Source: Mycoplana rhizolycopersici (GTDB lineage: Bacteria > Pseudomonadota > Alphaproteobacteria > Rhizobiales > Rhizobiaceae). Taken from it: a DNA stretch of 64,000 nt. Made by a program: the position numbers and the translations under genes. Below the pieces are notes generated by a model. It was given only the letters and a program-made list of their open reading frames with translations. It had not been told where the DNA came from and ran no database searches. Location: NCBI RefSeq assembly GCF_013378445.1, contig NZ_JABXYK010000008.1, forward strand, positions 1 through 64,000, written 5' to 3'. Shown piece by piece: positions 25,798 through 34,300 of the stretch (position 1 is its first letter; every line of letters starts with the position of its first letter).

Positions 25798-26918
25798 TAT
25801 TGCGTGCCTCCCTGCTGCTGGGCCGGCGTGGTCCTGCCGAGCTCATTGAGCGGCAGGAAGGGAACGACGCCCTGTCCGCCCTGCTTTTCGTCGATGACGA
25901 CGGTCTTGGAGCCCTTCAGGACGCCCTCCATGGTTTCAAGGAACATGCGCTGACGGGTCACGTCGGGCGCGAGCTTGTACTGATCGTAGATCGAAATGAA
26001 GCGCTGCGCCTCACCTTCCGCCTCGTTGACGACGCGGTTCTTGTAGGCGGCGGCTTCTTCGCGGATCTGTGCGGCCTGACCGCGGGCGAGACCGAGCTTC
26101 TGGTTGGAGTACTGGTTCGCCTCTTCGACGAAGCGGTCCTCGTCCTGCTCGGCACGCTGCACTTCGTCGAACGCGTCGGCGACTTCGCGCGGCGGGGCCG
26201 CATCTTCGATCGCAACCGTATTGATCGAGATACCCGAACCGTATTCATCCATCGTCGACTGGATCGTGGCCTTGACCGCTTCGGCGATAGCCTGACGGTT
26301 GTCGCGGAAGATGTCCTGCGCCGGGCGCCGGCCCACGACCTCGCGCATCGCGCTTTCGGAGACCTGCTGCAGGGTGGCGGACGGGTTTTCCAGGTTGAAC
26401 AGATAGGCGCGCGGATCGGTGATCGAATAGAGCACCGAGAACTGCACGTTCACGATGTTCTGGTCGCCCGAAAGCATCAACCCGCTGTCTTCGGCATTTA
26501 CGGCCGCACCGCGGCGGCCGATGTTCTGCTGCTGCTCGGTGATCGTCACCATCTCCACAGTCTCGAACGGCCAGAAATGGAAGTGCAGGCCGGGCATCGA
26601 GATCTCGTCCTTCGGCTTGCCGAAGCGCAGCTCCACGCCGCGTTCGTCCGGCTGGACGGTATAGATCGAGTTCATCAGCCAGAAGACGCCGATCAGAAGC
26701 GCCGCGATGACGAAGATGCCGCCGTTGAAGCCACCGGGAACCACGTTTTTCAGCTGGTTCTGTCCACGCCGGATGATCTCTTCGAGATCCGGCGGACCAC
26801 CGCTGCCGCTACCGCCGCCGCGCGGGCGGTTCGGTCCCTGCCCCCATGGTCCCTGATTGTTGCCGCCGCCGCCGCCCCCCCAAGGGCCGCCGCCGCCGTT
26901 TTGATTGCTCCAGGGCAT
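25797..26918 (-). CDS. hflK: HflK, SPFH-domain membrane protease modulator
   Basis: 373 residues. A Gly/Asn-rich cytoplasmic N-terminus (GGGGPWGGGGGGNNQG) is followed by a transmembrane helix at about 66-84 and a band-7 domain starting YTVQPDERGVELRFG. Partner of HflC in the FtsH-regulating complex. I took the ATG at 26918, with AGAGG 5 bp upstream; a TTG one codon earlier is also in frame. First gene of the hflK-hflC-DUF2065 operon. Confidence 0.95.
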   Translation of the reverse strand: MPWSNQNGGGGPWGGGGGGNNQGPWGQGPNRPRGGGSGSGGPPDLEEIIRRGQNQLKNVVPGGFNGGIFVIAALLIGVFWLMNSIYTVQPDERGVELRFGKPKDEISMPGLHFHFWPFETVEMVTITEQQQNIGRRGAAVNAEDSGLMLSGDQNIVNVQFSVLYSITDPRAYLFNLENPSATLQQVSESAMREVVGRRPAQDIFRDNRQAIAEAVKATIQSTMDEYGSGISINTVAIEDAAPPREVADAFDEVQRAEQDEDRFVEEANQYSNQKLGLARGQAAQIREEAAAYKNRVVNEAEGEAQRFISIYDQYKLAPDVTRQRMFLETMEGVLKGSKTVVIDEKQGGQGVVPFLPLNELGRTTPAQQQGGTQ

Positions 26919-27085
26919 CAATACCTCTTTCTCTGGATACTCCCGCTCTCATGCACGCGAAGTCTCCCCCGGGCACACGATGTGAACCCGTTATATGTAT
27001 CCCCCATGCCGCTTTCAACGGAGCGGGTCTAACTTCCGGGCAAATGCGGCAAAATAGTTCGTGAACAGGCCCTTAGAGGGGCAAA

Positions 27086-27607
27086 TCAGCCGTCGGACCG
27101 CCTGACATAGGTCAGAAAATGCATGCCGTGACTGTCCTTCTCGCCCTGCGGGATTTCCTCTTCCTGGGCAATCTCGAAGACTGCGGGATCAATATCGGGG
27201 AAGCGGGTATCCCCTTCCACCTCCGCCTGAACCTGGGTGAGGTACACGACATCGGCGGTTGCGATCGTCTGCCGATAGATGTCGCCACCACCGATGATGC
27301 AGATTTCGTCGACGCCGAGCGCCTGCGCCTCGCGGCGAGCATAGACGAGCGCCTCGTCCAGCGACCGGGCGACGATCACCCCGTCCGGGCGAAAGGCGGT
27401 GTCGCGGGTAACGACGATGTTCGGCCGGCCCGGTAGCGGCTTGCCGATCGACTGGTACGTCCTGCGCCCCATGACCACGGGCTTGCCGATCGTCACCTGC
27501 TTGAAGCGTTTCAGGTCCGACGGCAGCCGCCAGGGCAGATCGCCGTCACGCCCGATCACGCCGTTCAGCGCCGCCGCCACCACCAGAACGATCTTGGGTT
27601 CACTCAT
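27086..27607 (-). CDS. folA: Dihydrofolate reductase
   Basis: Regenerates tetrahydrofolate with NADPH, replacing the folate oxidised by ThyA. 173 residues with the DHFR signatures: VAAALNGVIGRDGDLPWRLP (Met20-loop region with catalytic Asp/Glu region), VVMGRRTYQSIGKPLPGRPN, and ICIIGGGDIYRQT. The ATG at 27607 is better spaced from GAGGG than the ATG at 27613. It lies downstream of thyA on the same strand, separated by a GST gene. Confidence 0.95.
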   Translation of the reverse strand: MSEPKIVLVVAAALNGVIGRDGDLPWRLPSDLKRFKQVTIGKPVVMGRRTYQSIGKPLPGRPNIVVTRDTAFRPDGVIVARSLDEALVYARREAQALGVDEICIIGGGDIYRQTIATADVVYLTQVQAEVEGDTRFPDIDPAVFEIAQEEEIPQGEKDSHGMHFLTYVRRSDG

Positions 27608-27640
27608 GTCCATCCCTCTTTTCGCTGCGCCAGCCGCATT

Positions 27641-28228
27641 CTACGCGTCGTCGCGCGCCTGCGCGCGGGCCAGTGCGGGCCTTGCCGCCATGCGGGCGAC
27701 ATAGGCGTCGATCGCAGCGCTTTCGGGCAGGATGGCGCGAAACCACATCAGCGAACTCGCCAGAATGACGTCGACCGAACACGGCCGCTCGCCGAGCAGG
27801 TAGGGATGCTGCGTCAAGGTCGCGATGAAGCGCTCCGACATCGCCTTGTAGGTCCGCGCGGCCTCCGCGTTCGTCGAAGTCCAGCCGGTCATCTGCGCAA
27901 CCGCCGAGGGCTCGCCGACGCCGGCGTAGTAGGACAGCCAGGAAAGATAAGGGCCGCGCTCCAAAGTACCGATGTCCCGTCCCATCTCGCAGCCGGGGAA
28001 AAGGTCGGTCAGGTAGAGTGCGATCGCCGTCGTCTCCGTCACCAGGACGCCGTCATGCAGCAGCGCCGGGACCTGGGCATGCGGGTGCGGATTGTTCGCA
28101 TCCGGCCCACCTGAACCGTCGGCGCGCCGAATGCCCACCTTGCGTATGTCATAGTCCGCGCCGAGTTCCTCCAAAAGCCAGAGCATGCGAAACGACCGCG
28201 ATCGCGGCGCGTGAACGAGCGTCAGCAT
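27641..28228 (-). CDS. Glutathione S-transferase family protein
   Basis: 195 residues: an N-terminal thioredoxin-fold GST domain with the cis-Pro (VPALLHDG) and the glutathione gamma-Glu-binding TETTAIALYL, and an all-helical C-terminal domain (DVILASSLMWF). The start has a strong GGAGG. It sits between thyA (29 bp upstream) and folA (33 bp downstream) and is probably co-transcribed with both, although no functional link to thymidylate synthesis is known. Substrate unknown. Confidence 0.88.
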   Translation of the reverse strand: MLTLVHAPRSRSFRMLWLLEELGADYDIRKVGIRRADGSGGPDANNPHPHAQVPALLHDGVLVTETTAIALYLTDLFPGCEMGRDIGTLERGPYLSWLSYYAGVGEPSAVAQMTGWTSTNAEAARTYKAMSERFIATLTQHPYLLGERPCSVDVILASSLMWFRAILPESAAIDAYVARMAARPALARAQARDDA

Positions 28229-28257
28229 GGCTTCCTCCTCTGCCGGCCCGTCTGCCG

Positions 28258-29052
28258 CTAGACGGCAATCGGCGCCTTGATGCTTGCATCGGCCTCATAG
28301 CCGACAAGCTCGAAGTCTTCGTAGCGGAAGCCGAAGAGATCCTTCACCTCCGGATTGATCTTCATGAACGGCAATGGCTTCGGCTTGCGCCCAAGCTGCT
28401 GTTCCGCCTGCTCGAAGTGGTTCGAATAGATATGGGCGTCGCCAAGCGTGTGAACGAAATCGCCGGGGATCAGGTCTGTGACCTGCGCCACCATCATCGT
28501 CAGAAGCGCATAGGAGGCGATATTGAAGGGCACGCCGAGGAAGATGTCGGCAGAACGCTGGTAGAGCTGGCAGGAGAGCCGGCCGTCGCTGACGTAGAAC
28601 TGGAAGAGGCAGTGGCACGGCGGCAGCGCCATCTCGTCCACCAGAGCCGGATTCCATGCCGACACGATATGACGGCGCGAATGGGGGTTCTTGCGGATCG
28701 CTTCCACCAGGCCGGCGATCTGGTCGATGTGTCGCCCGTCCGGCGCCGGCCAGGACCTCCACTGGTAGCCGTAGACCGGACCGAGATCACCGTTCTCGTC
28801 CGCCCACTCGTCCCAGATGGTGACGCCGTTTTCGCGCAGGTAGGCGATGTTCGTGTCGCCCTTCAGGAACCAGAGCAGTTCGTGAATGATCGAGCGCAGA
28901 TGCAGCTTCTTCGTCGTCAGAACCGGAAAGCCCTCGGAAAGATCAAAGCGCATCTGGTAGCCGAAGACCGAGCGCGTGCCCGTGCCCGTCCGGTCCGAAC
29001 GGTCGGTACCGTTGGTAATCACGTGGCTGAGAAGGTCGAGATACTGCTTCAT
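28258..29052 (-). CDS. thyA: Thymidylate synthase
   Basis: Converts dUMP to dTMP using methylene-tetrahydrofolate and produces dihydrofolate for FolA. The 264-residue product is the standard ThyA length with [13 protein letters not shown]-type phosphate loop, [11 protein letters not shown], the nucleophilic Cys in [12 protein letters not shown] and the [17 protein letters not shown] region (quoted in part). It heads the thyA-GST-folA cluster. Confidence 0.97.
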   Translation of the reverse strand: MKQYLDLLSHVITNGTDRSDRTGTGTRSVFGYQMRFDLSEGFPVLTTKKLHLRSIIHELLWFLKGDTNIAYLRENGVTIWDEWADENGDLGPVYGYQWRSWPAPDGRHIDQIAGLVEAIRKNPHSRRHIVSAWNPALVDEMALPPCHCLFQFYVSDGRLSCQLYQRSADIFLGVPFNIASYALLTMMVAQVTDLIPGDFVHTLGDAHIYSNHFEQAEQQLGRKPKPLPFMKINPEVKDLFGFRYEDFELVGYEADASIKAPIAV

Positions 29053-29141
29053 GTGTCGGCCGCCGATTCTGATATTGCTTCTAATCTAGGGCGAGGCCGG
29101 CGTCCGACCAATGCGGAAAAGGAAGTTTCCAGTTCTTTTAG

Positions 29142-29166
29142 GCCCGCCGGCGGCAGACCGGCGGGC
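29142..29166. terminator. GC-rich hairpin between DUF2853 and thyA genes
   Basis: GCCCGCCGG (29142-29150), 7-base loop, CCGGCGGGC (29158-29166). There is no T-run on the minus side, so it is a weak candidate terminator for the DUF2853 gene or a processing barrier. Confidence 0.4.
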
Positions 29167-29180
29167 GATGCGCGCGGCCC

Positions 29181-29492
29181 TCAGGCGAGCGCGCTGAGCT
29201 TGTCCAGTTCCTTGGCGGTAAGATAGTAGAATGTCACGCGTGACTTCGAGCGGTCGTCGGCCATGGTGGCGCAGACCTTCTCCACAGCCTTCTCGGCCGC
29301 CTCGCCGGTAATGCCCAGCTTCTTGCCGCACCACTTTTCCTTGACCCGATCCAGTTCCTCCGGATCCGAGCAGGAGACGAGCGCGGAGTCGCGGTTGCGC
29401 AGCGCAATGCCGAGGTGGCTTACGATCTTCTTGACGACGGCTTCATCCGCACCGCTGTCGTATTTGCGGACGTCTGCGAGATAGTCTGTCAT
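29181..29492 (-). CDS. DUF2853 family protein
   Basis: 103 residues, acidic and helical, full length for DUF2853 (YLADVRKYDSGADEAVVKKI start and RVTFYYLTAKELDKL end). There is no signal peptide or membrane segment, so it is a small cytoplasmic protein of unknown function. GAGGAGA lies 5 bp before the ATG. It is transcribed away from the tmRNA gene. Confidence 0.85.
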   Translation of the reverse strand: MTDYLADVRKYDSGADEAVVKKIVSHLGIALRNRDSALVSCSDPEELDRVKEKWCGKKLGITGEAAEKAVEKVCATMADDRSKSRVTFYYLTAKELDKLSALA

Positions 29493-29690
29493 GCTGTCTC
29501 CTCTTCAGTTGCCGGGCCAGGGACCGGATCGGCGCCTCTTGCCGATGCCGGCAGTTTTTCACGCAAAAATGGCAAGTCAAGCGCAAAGAGGCCCACTGGT
29601 GGAGTAGCACTCTCCGGGAGGCTCGTCGGAATGGCTAAAGAATTGTCACAAGGACCTTTTCTTGGGCGTCGGAAGCTCTTATATGTCGAG

Positions 29691-30020
29691 TGCTGCCTTG
29701 TGCAGCTATGGCAATAAACGGGCGGTGTAATAAACCCATTGGACCCGGGGGCGGTACCCGGCGCCTCCACCAAAAACCGATCTGCGCGATCGGCTTTTGA
29801 TGGGGGCGAAATAGGATCGACAAGGGCGTAAAGATCGACTTTTTGCTCGGCATTGTACCACCGTTATCGGGCTAAACTTATAGTTGCAAACGACAACTAT
29901 GCTGAAGCACGTCTCGCTGCTTAATCGCGGTGCGACACTTCAAATCAAGTCCTTGCGGGTAGCACTGTAAGGCGGGGTCCGAAGGCACCTGGCAACAGAA
30001 GCCTTCACCTTCTCCCCTCT
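29691..30020 (+). ncRNA. ssrA: Two-piece (circularly permuted) tmRNA
   Basis: tmRNA rescues stalled ribosomes and adds a degradation tag. The gene is permuted. The acceptor piece comes first (~29691-29772, ~82 nt), ending CGCCTCC-ACCA with a T-arm (CCGGG, 7-base loop, CCCGG). An intervening hairpin follows (AAAACCGATC...GATCGGCTTTT, 29773-29801), then the coding piece from 29802, starting GGGGGCG. GGGGGCG pairs with CGCCTCC to form the 7-bp acceptor stem with one G-U. The tag frame is at 29886-29924. A TTATAT -10-like box lies at 29679-29684, just before the putative 5' hairpin. The 3' end is approximate: a GAAGGC/GCCTTC stem at 29981-30006 is the last structure. Confidence 0.93.
29886..29924 (+). 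other. tmRNA tag reading frame (ANDNYAEARLAA)
   Basis: GCA AAC GAC AAC TAT GCT GAA GCA CGT CTC GCT GCT TAA encodes ANDNYAEARLAA and a stop. The resume codon is GCA (Ala). This is the tag typical of Rhizobiaceae; the LAA end is read by ClpXP and the N-terminal AND..Y part by SspB, whose gene starts 261 bp downstream. Confidence 0.96.
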
Positions 30021-30184
30021 TTCGAAATGGTTTATAGCTGTCGAATGGATGACTCGCGTCGCATTCGTCTGCGAGTTTTCGACAGGTAGTGAACGGGCCG
30101 GTGAGGCCGATCGCATTTGACGTCGGCCGCCGATTTCGGCAAAAGGCGGCAAAGCATGCGAAACGACAAGAAAGACGGGCTCTG

Positions 30185-30694
30185 ATGGCGCAAGACCACA
30201 TCCGCTATGACATACTGGCTCAGGACGCGCTCCGTAGCGTCATCCGCAAAGTTCTGAGCGAAGTGGCGGCAACGGGCCATCTTCCGGGCGACCATCATTT
30301 CTTCATCACCTTTCTGACCGGTGCCCCCGGCGTGCGGATTTCCCAGCACCTGAAGTCCAAGTATCCCGAACAGATGACCATCGTCATCCAGCACCAGTTC
30401 TGGGAGCTCAAGGTCACCGAAAGCCTGTTCGAGATCGGCCTTTCCTTCTCCGATACGCCTGAAAAGCTGGTGATACCCTTCAACGCCATCCGCGGCTTCT
30501 ACGACCCCTCCGTCAGCTTCGAACTCGAATTCGACGTCGCGGTCGACGAAGAGGAAGAGGAAGCCCCGGCTGCCGAGATCACCGCCTATCCGCTCGACAA
30601 GACCGAGGACGAAACGGCGAAGACCGGCGGGGACGACGACAAGAAGCCGGGCGGCTCGGTCGTCTCGCTCGACTCGTTCCGCAAGAAGAACTGA
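30185..30694 (+). CDS. sspB: SspB-type ClpXP adaptor
   Basis: 169 residues of the alphaproteobacterial SspB family (ex DUF1321/SspB-alpha). The ~110-residue folded domain (IRYDILAQDALRSVI start, HHFFITF, FWELKVTESLFEIGLSF, LVIPFNAIRGFYDPSV) binds the tmRNA tag. An acidic, Gly-rich flexible linker then leads to a conserved end (SVVSLDSFRKKN), which corresponds to the ClpX-binding tail. It tethers tagged proteins to ClpX for degradation. I chose the ATG at 30185; an upstream ATG at 30089 adds a basic 32-residue extension without support. It lies directly downstream of ssrA on the same strand. Confidence 0.94.
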   Translation: MAQDHIRYDILAQDALRSVIRKVLSEVAATGHLPGDHHFFITFLTGAPGVRISQHLKSKYPEQMTIVIQHQFWELKVTESLFEIGLSFSDTPEKLVIPFNAIRGFYDPSVSFELEFDVAVDEEEEEAPAAEITAYPLDKTEDETAKTGGDDDKKPGGSVVSLDSFRKKN

Positions 30695-30708
30695 GGAAAG
30701 GGGGCGGC

Positions 30709-30894
30709 ATGAGCGGCGACGTCGTCAATCTCCGCCAGTTCCGCAAGCAGAAGGCCCGCTCCGAGAAGGAGCGGCAGGCCGAACAGAACCGTATTTCCTT
30801 CGGCCGCACGAAGGCCGAGAAGAACCTCACCCGCGCCCTGAACGACAAGGCGGAAAAGACGCTGGACCAGGGCCGGATCGACAAGCCGGAATGA
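30709..30894 (+). CDS. DUF4169 family protein
   Basis: 61 residues, highly basic and charged (NLRQFRKQKARSEKERQAEQ; FGRTKAEKNL), probably one long helix; full length for DUF4169. It lies 14 bp after sspB with a GGAAAGGGGG-like site, so it is probably in the same operon. Function unknown; the charge suggests a nucleic-acid or ribosome contact, which is only a guess. Confidence 0.85.
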   Translation: MSGDVVNLRQFRKQKARSEKERQAEQNRISFGRTKAEKNLTRALNDKAEKTLDQGRIDKPE

Positions 30895-30916
30895 CCGCCC
30901 TCAAACAAGAAATTTC

Positions 30917-31213
30917 ATGCACTTGCGGGAAGATTTTGATTCGGAACGCAAGCAGCCTGAATCGGATTGCGAGCACGAGGCGTTGATCCGCAAGCACTCC
31001 GCTACACTCCACGGCCACCGCACCAGCTTCTCGCTGGAAGAACCCTTCTGGCAGGAACTGAAGACGATCGCCGCCAGTCGCGGCATCGCCCTTGCGGCTC
31101 TGCTGACAGAGATCGACGACGCCCGACCGCCTGAGAGCAACCTCTCTTCCGCCCTGCGCGTCCACGTCCTCGAAGCGCTGAAGGCGCGCCTGCACGAACT
31201 CGGGACCGAATAG
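30917..31213 (+). CDS. Ribbon-helix-helix domain protein
   Basis: 98 residues. Residues ~30-95 fit the RHH_4 type (HRTSFSLEEPFWQELKTIAASRGIALAALLTEID as family pattern): a short beta strand with basic residues, then two helices, a DNA-binding fold that works as a dimer. It lies 22 bp after the DUF4169 gene, so sspB-DUF4169-RHH form one probable operon. Homologues are often mislabelled as arylsulfate sulfotransferase-like; no enzyme domain is present here. Confidence 0.82.
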   Translation: MHLREDFDSERKQPESDCEHEALIRKHSATLHGHRTSFSLEEPFWQELKTIAASRGIALAALLTEIDDARPPESNLSSALRVHVLEALKARLHELGTE

Positions 31214-31340
31214 GCGCGAGGACAATGGCTGTTGCGGGGCTGCATGCCTATCGCCGGGCCGTAGTGTAGACAGCGCGGCTCCCTCTTCCACGAGCCATTT
31301 TCGCGCGAGACAGAGCGTGCCGAAACGGCGGCCAGTCTGT

Positions 31341-34300
31341 TCAGTTCACGCCTGGAAGCGCATCGAAATTGAGATTGTTGCCGTTGATAGGCGGCAGGGG
31401 CTCGCGAATGACGCCCTCGCTCGGATCGACGCGGAATCCGTCGCCGGGCTGCACCGGACGCTGCTGCTCGGCCGCACGGCGTTCAGCCTCGGCGCGGGCC
31501 GCCTGCTCGGCCCTGATCTGCTCTGCGCGCCTGCGCGCCTCGGCGCGTTTGCGTTCCTCTTCGGCTGCGCGAAGCCTTGCCGCTTCCGCGATCGCGGCAC
31601 GTTCCTGCGCGCGGGACCGGTAGAGAGCCGCCTCGCGGCGCAGGCGCTGCTTTTCGAGAACGCTCGCCTGCAGGATCTCCACACGTCGCCGCTCCCGCTC
31701 GAACCGCCGCAGCGACAGGTAGTTGCCGAGCGGCTGGGCATCGAGGCGCATCCTGGGCGCTGCGATCGGTCCGTCGAAGAAGAGCGTCACCTCGGGCTCG
31801 CCGCCGGCCATGGCTTCCTCGCCGGCGCGCAGCCGCATCCCCAACTGCCCCGCGAGCATTCGGTCGGCCAGATTGATTTCGACGGCGCCGCTGAAGGTCG
31901 CAGCACCGTCCGTACCCGTCACCGCATCGGCGCGAAGCTTGCCGGAGGCGATCGTGAAGGGAATGTTCACGGCGCCGAGCAGCACGTCGCCGCCGAGCGT
32001 CTCTTCACGCGCAATCGCCTCGGAACGGCTTTCGGTGATGTCCCCTTCCGTCGCATCCGCCGCAGCCAGGATCGCCCCGAAGCCGTCGCTTCGCAGGCCG
32101 CGCAGTTTCAATCCGTTGAGACGCACCTCACCCGAACCGCTGGCGGCCGCGATCATCGACGCCGCGCTCTCGCCGGAAGCGTCGAGCGCAAGGGTGACGT
32201 CGCCGCGGCCTTCCGCCACAGGAATGCCCGCGGCTGACCAGACCATCTGCGATACATCGGCGCCCGACAGCGTCAGGCGCGTTTCCAGGAGGCCGGTCGT
32301 ACCGGCATTCGAAAGCTTGAAGCGGCCGCCGAGCTTTCCGCCCAGCCAGTCGCCGCCGACGTCGTCCAGCGCGATGTCTCCCCCCGTCCAGGCGAGCTTT
32401 GCCGCAAAATTCTCGACCGGCCCGTAAAAGCCCGTCCAGAACCGGGCCGCCGTCAATTGGACGTTCACCTCGGCGTTCTCGCGTGCGGGGCTTGCCACGG
32501 CCTCCGCGCTGAACCCGTTGCCGTCCGCGCTCTCGATCGGCCCGAGGATCCCCTCCGCAAGCCAGGCAAGATCCAGCGTATCGAAGGCGAGCGCACCCGT
32601 CGCCTTCGGCATTGCTGCCGTCCGGTCGATGCGCAGTTTACCGGAAACGCCGTTGCGGTCGACCGTGCCGCCGATATCCGTCAGCTGGATGGCATCCCCG
32701 CCAATCGCAGCCCGCGCCCTGAGCGCCACCGGAAGCCCGGCGCCGGTCTGCGGCAGCACGATATCGTTCATCAGCAGGTAGGGCTCAAGGTCGGCAGACT
32801 CGACCGAGATCGCAAGATTGCCTTGAAGGAAGCGTTCGGCGGAAAGTTCGGCGTTGCCGTCGATTGCAATCGAGGTACTGCCGGCCGTAAAGGCGAATGA
32901 GAGATCGCCGGGGCCGGTCTTCGGCTGCGAGAACTTGACGGCCACCACCCCGTCGGCCTCGCCATCGAAGGGCAGAGGCTGCAGACCGAGTTGCCCGGCA
33001 AGCACGACGGTGCGCGGATTGGCGAGCGTCGCCTGGCCCTCGATGTTGGCCCCGTCCAAAAAATCGCCGAAATTCGCAGCCGAAATGCGCGCATCCACGC
33101 TTCCGCCATTGGCCGTCCCGGCAACAATCAGCCCCAGCGGGCCGCTCCGGTCACCCGGCAGGGCCAGCGTGACCTTGAGGTCCGCATCGTCATAGTAGCC
33201 GGCGCCGGTGACGAGGCGCGCAAGCACCGGATAAGACGGAAGGTGCCGCGACAGCAGCTCAAGCACGGGACGCATCTGCCCGGCGCGCAACATCAGGTCA
33301 AGCCCCGCCGAGGGCGTGGCAAGCGTGCCGCCGATCTGCCCCCGGACGGAAACCGCAGCCCCCGCGAGCGAAGCGACGTCGAGCCTGTTGACATCGAGCT
33401 CGCCGTTCCTCAACGACAGCTTGGCATCGACCCCTTCCGCCTCTTCCCCGAAGGCGGTGAAACGGTCCGCTTTCAGCGCAACGGCGATCGAGTGGCGCAA
33501 GAGCGTATCGGCGGAAGCCTCGCCGGCGATCAGCCCGGTCAGCGCGCGAAGCGTCTCGATCTCGACGCTGTTGCCGGCCAGTTCAACAGACAGCGTCGGC
33601 GCCTCGCCGGCGCGCGATTCGCGTTCGATCCGCCCCGTCAGCGACGCACCGCCGGCGGCGATCTCCAGCTTTTCGAAGCGCTGCAACTCGTCGGTCAGTT
33701 CCACCTCGGCGGCAAAGCCGGCGCTGCGCAGGCGGCGAATTTCCGGGTCCACCGAGCCCGCCAGCCAAGCGGCAAGGCCGGAAGGCTGGTTCGATGCGAC
33801 GAGCAGATCGCCGTTGAAGGCACGATGGCCTTTCAGCGTCAGCCTTCCCTTGGCATCGACTGCGGTTCGGCCGGGAAACTGCGCCGTGCCGCGCGCAACC
33901 TTCCAGCCGTCGCCGTCCGGCTCGACGTCCAGGAGCACTTCGCGCACGGTCGTGTCCCCGATGACGATCGCCGGCAATTTGAGGCTGGCGCGTCCCGGCA
34001 CCTGCGGAATTGGAATATCTGCAAGGATGGAGAGAAGATTGTTGAGCCGTTGGCGCGCGGAAACTTCGGCATTGCGGCCGGTCTTGCCCTGTTCGCCGTT
34101 GCGCCCGATCCGGCTGACGTCGATCTGCTGGCCGTCGGCGATCAGCAGGAATTCGGGGCTCTTGCCGGTATCGAGCGTCGCTTCCCCGGTGACGATATAG
34201 GGATCGGAGGGGTCGCCTGCCGCCAGCTCGTATTTGGGCACCCGCACGCGCTCGTTCGAAAGCTCGAAATCGCCGTTGATCCGGAGCGCATTCGGCTGCG

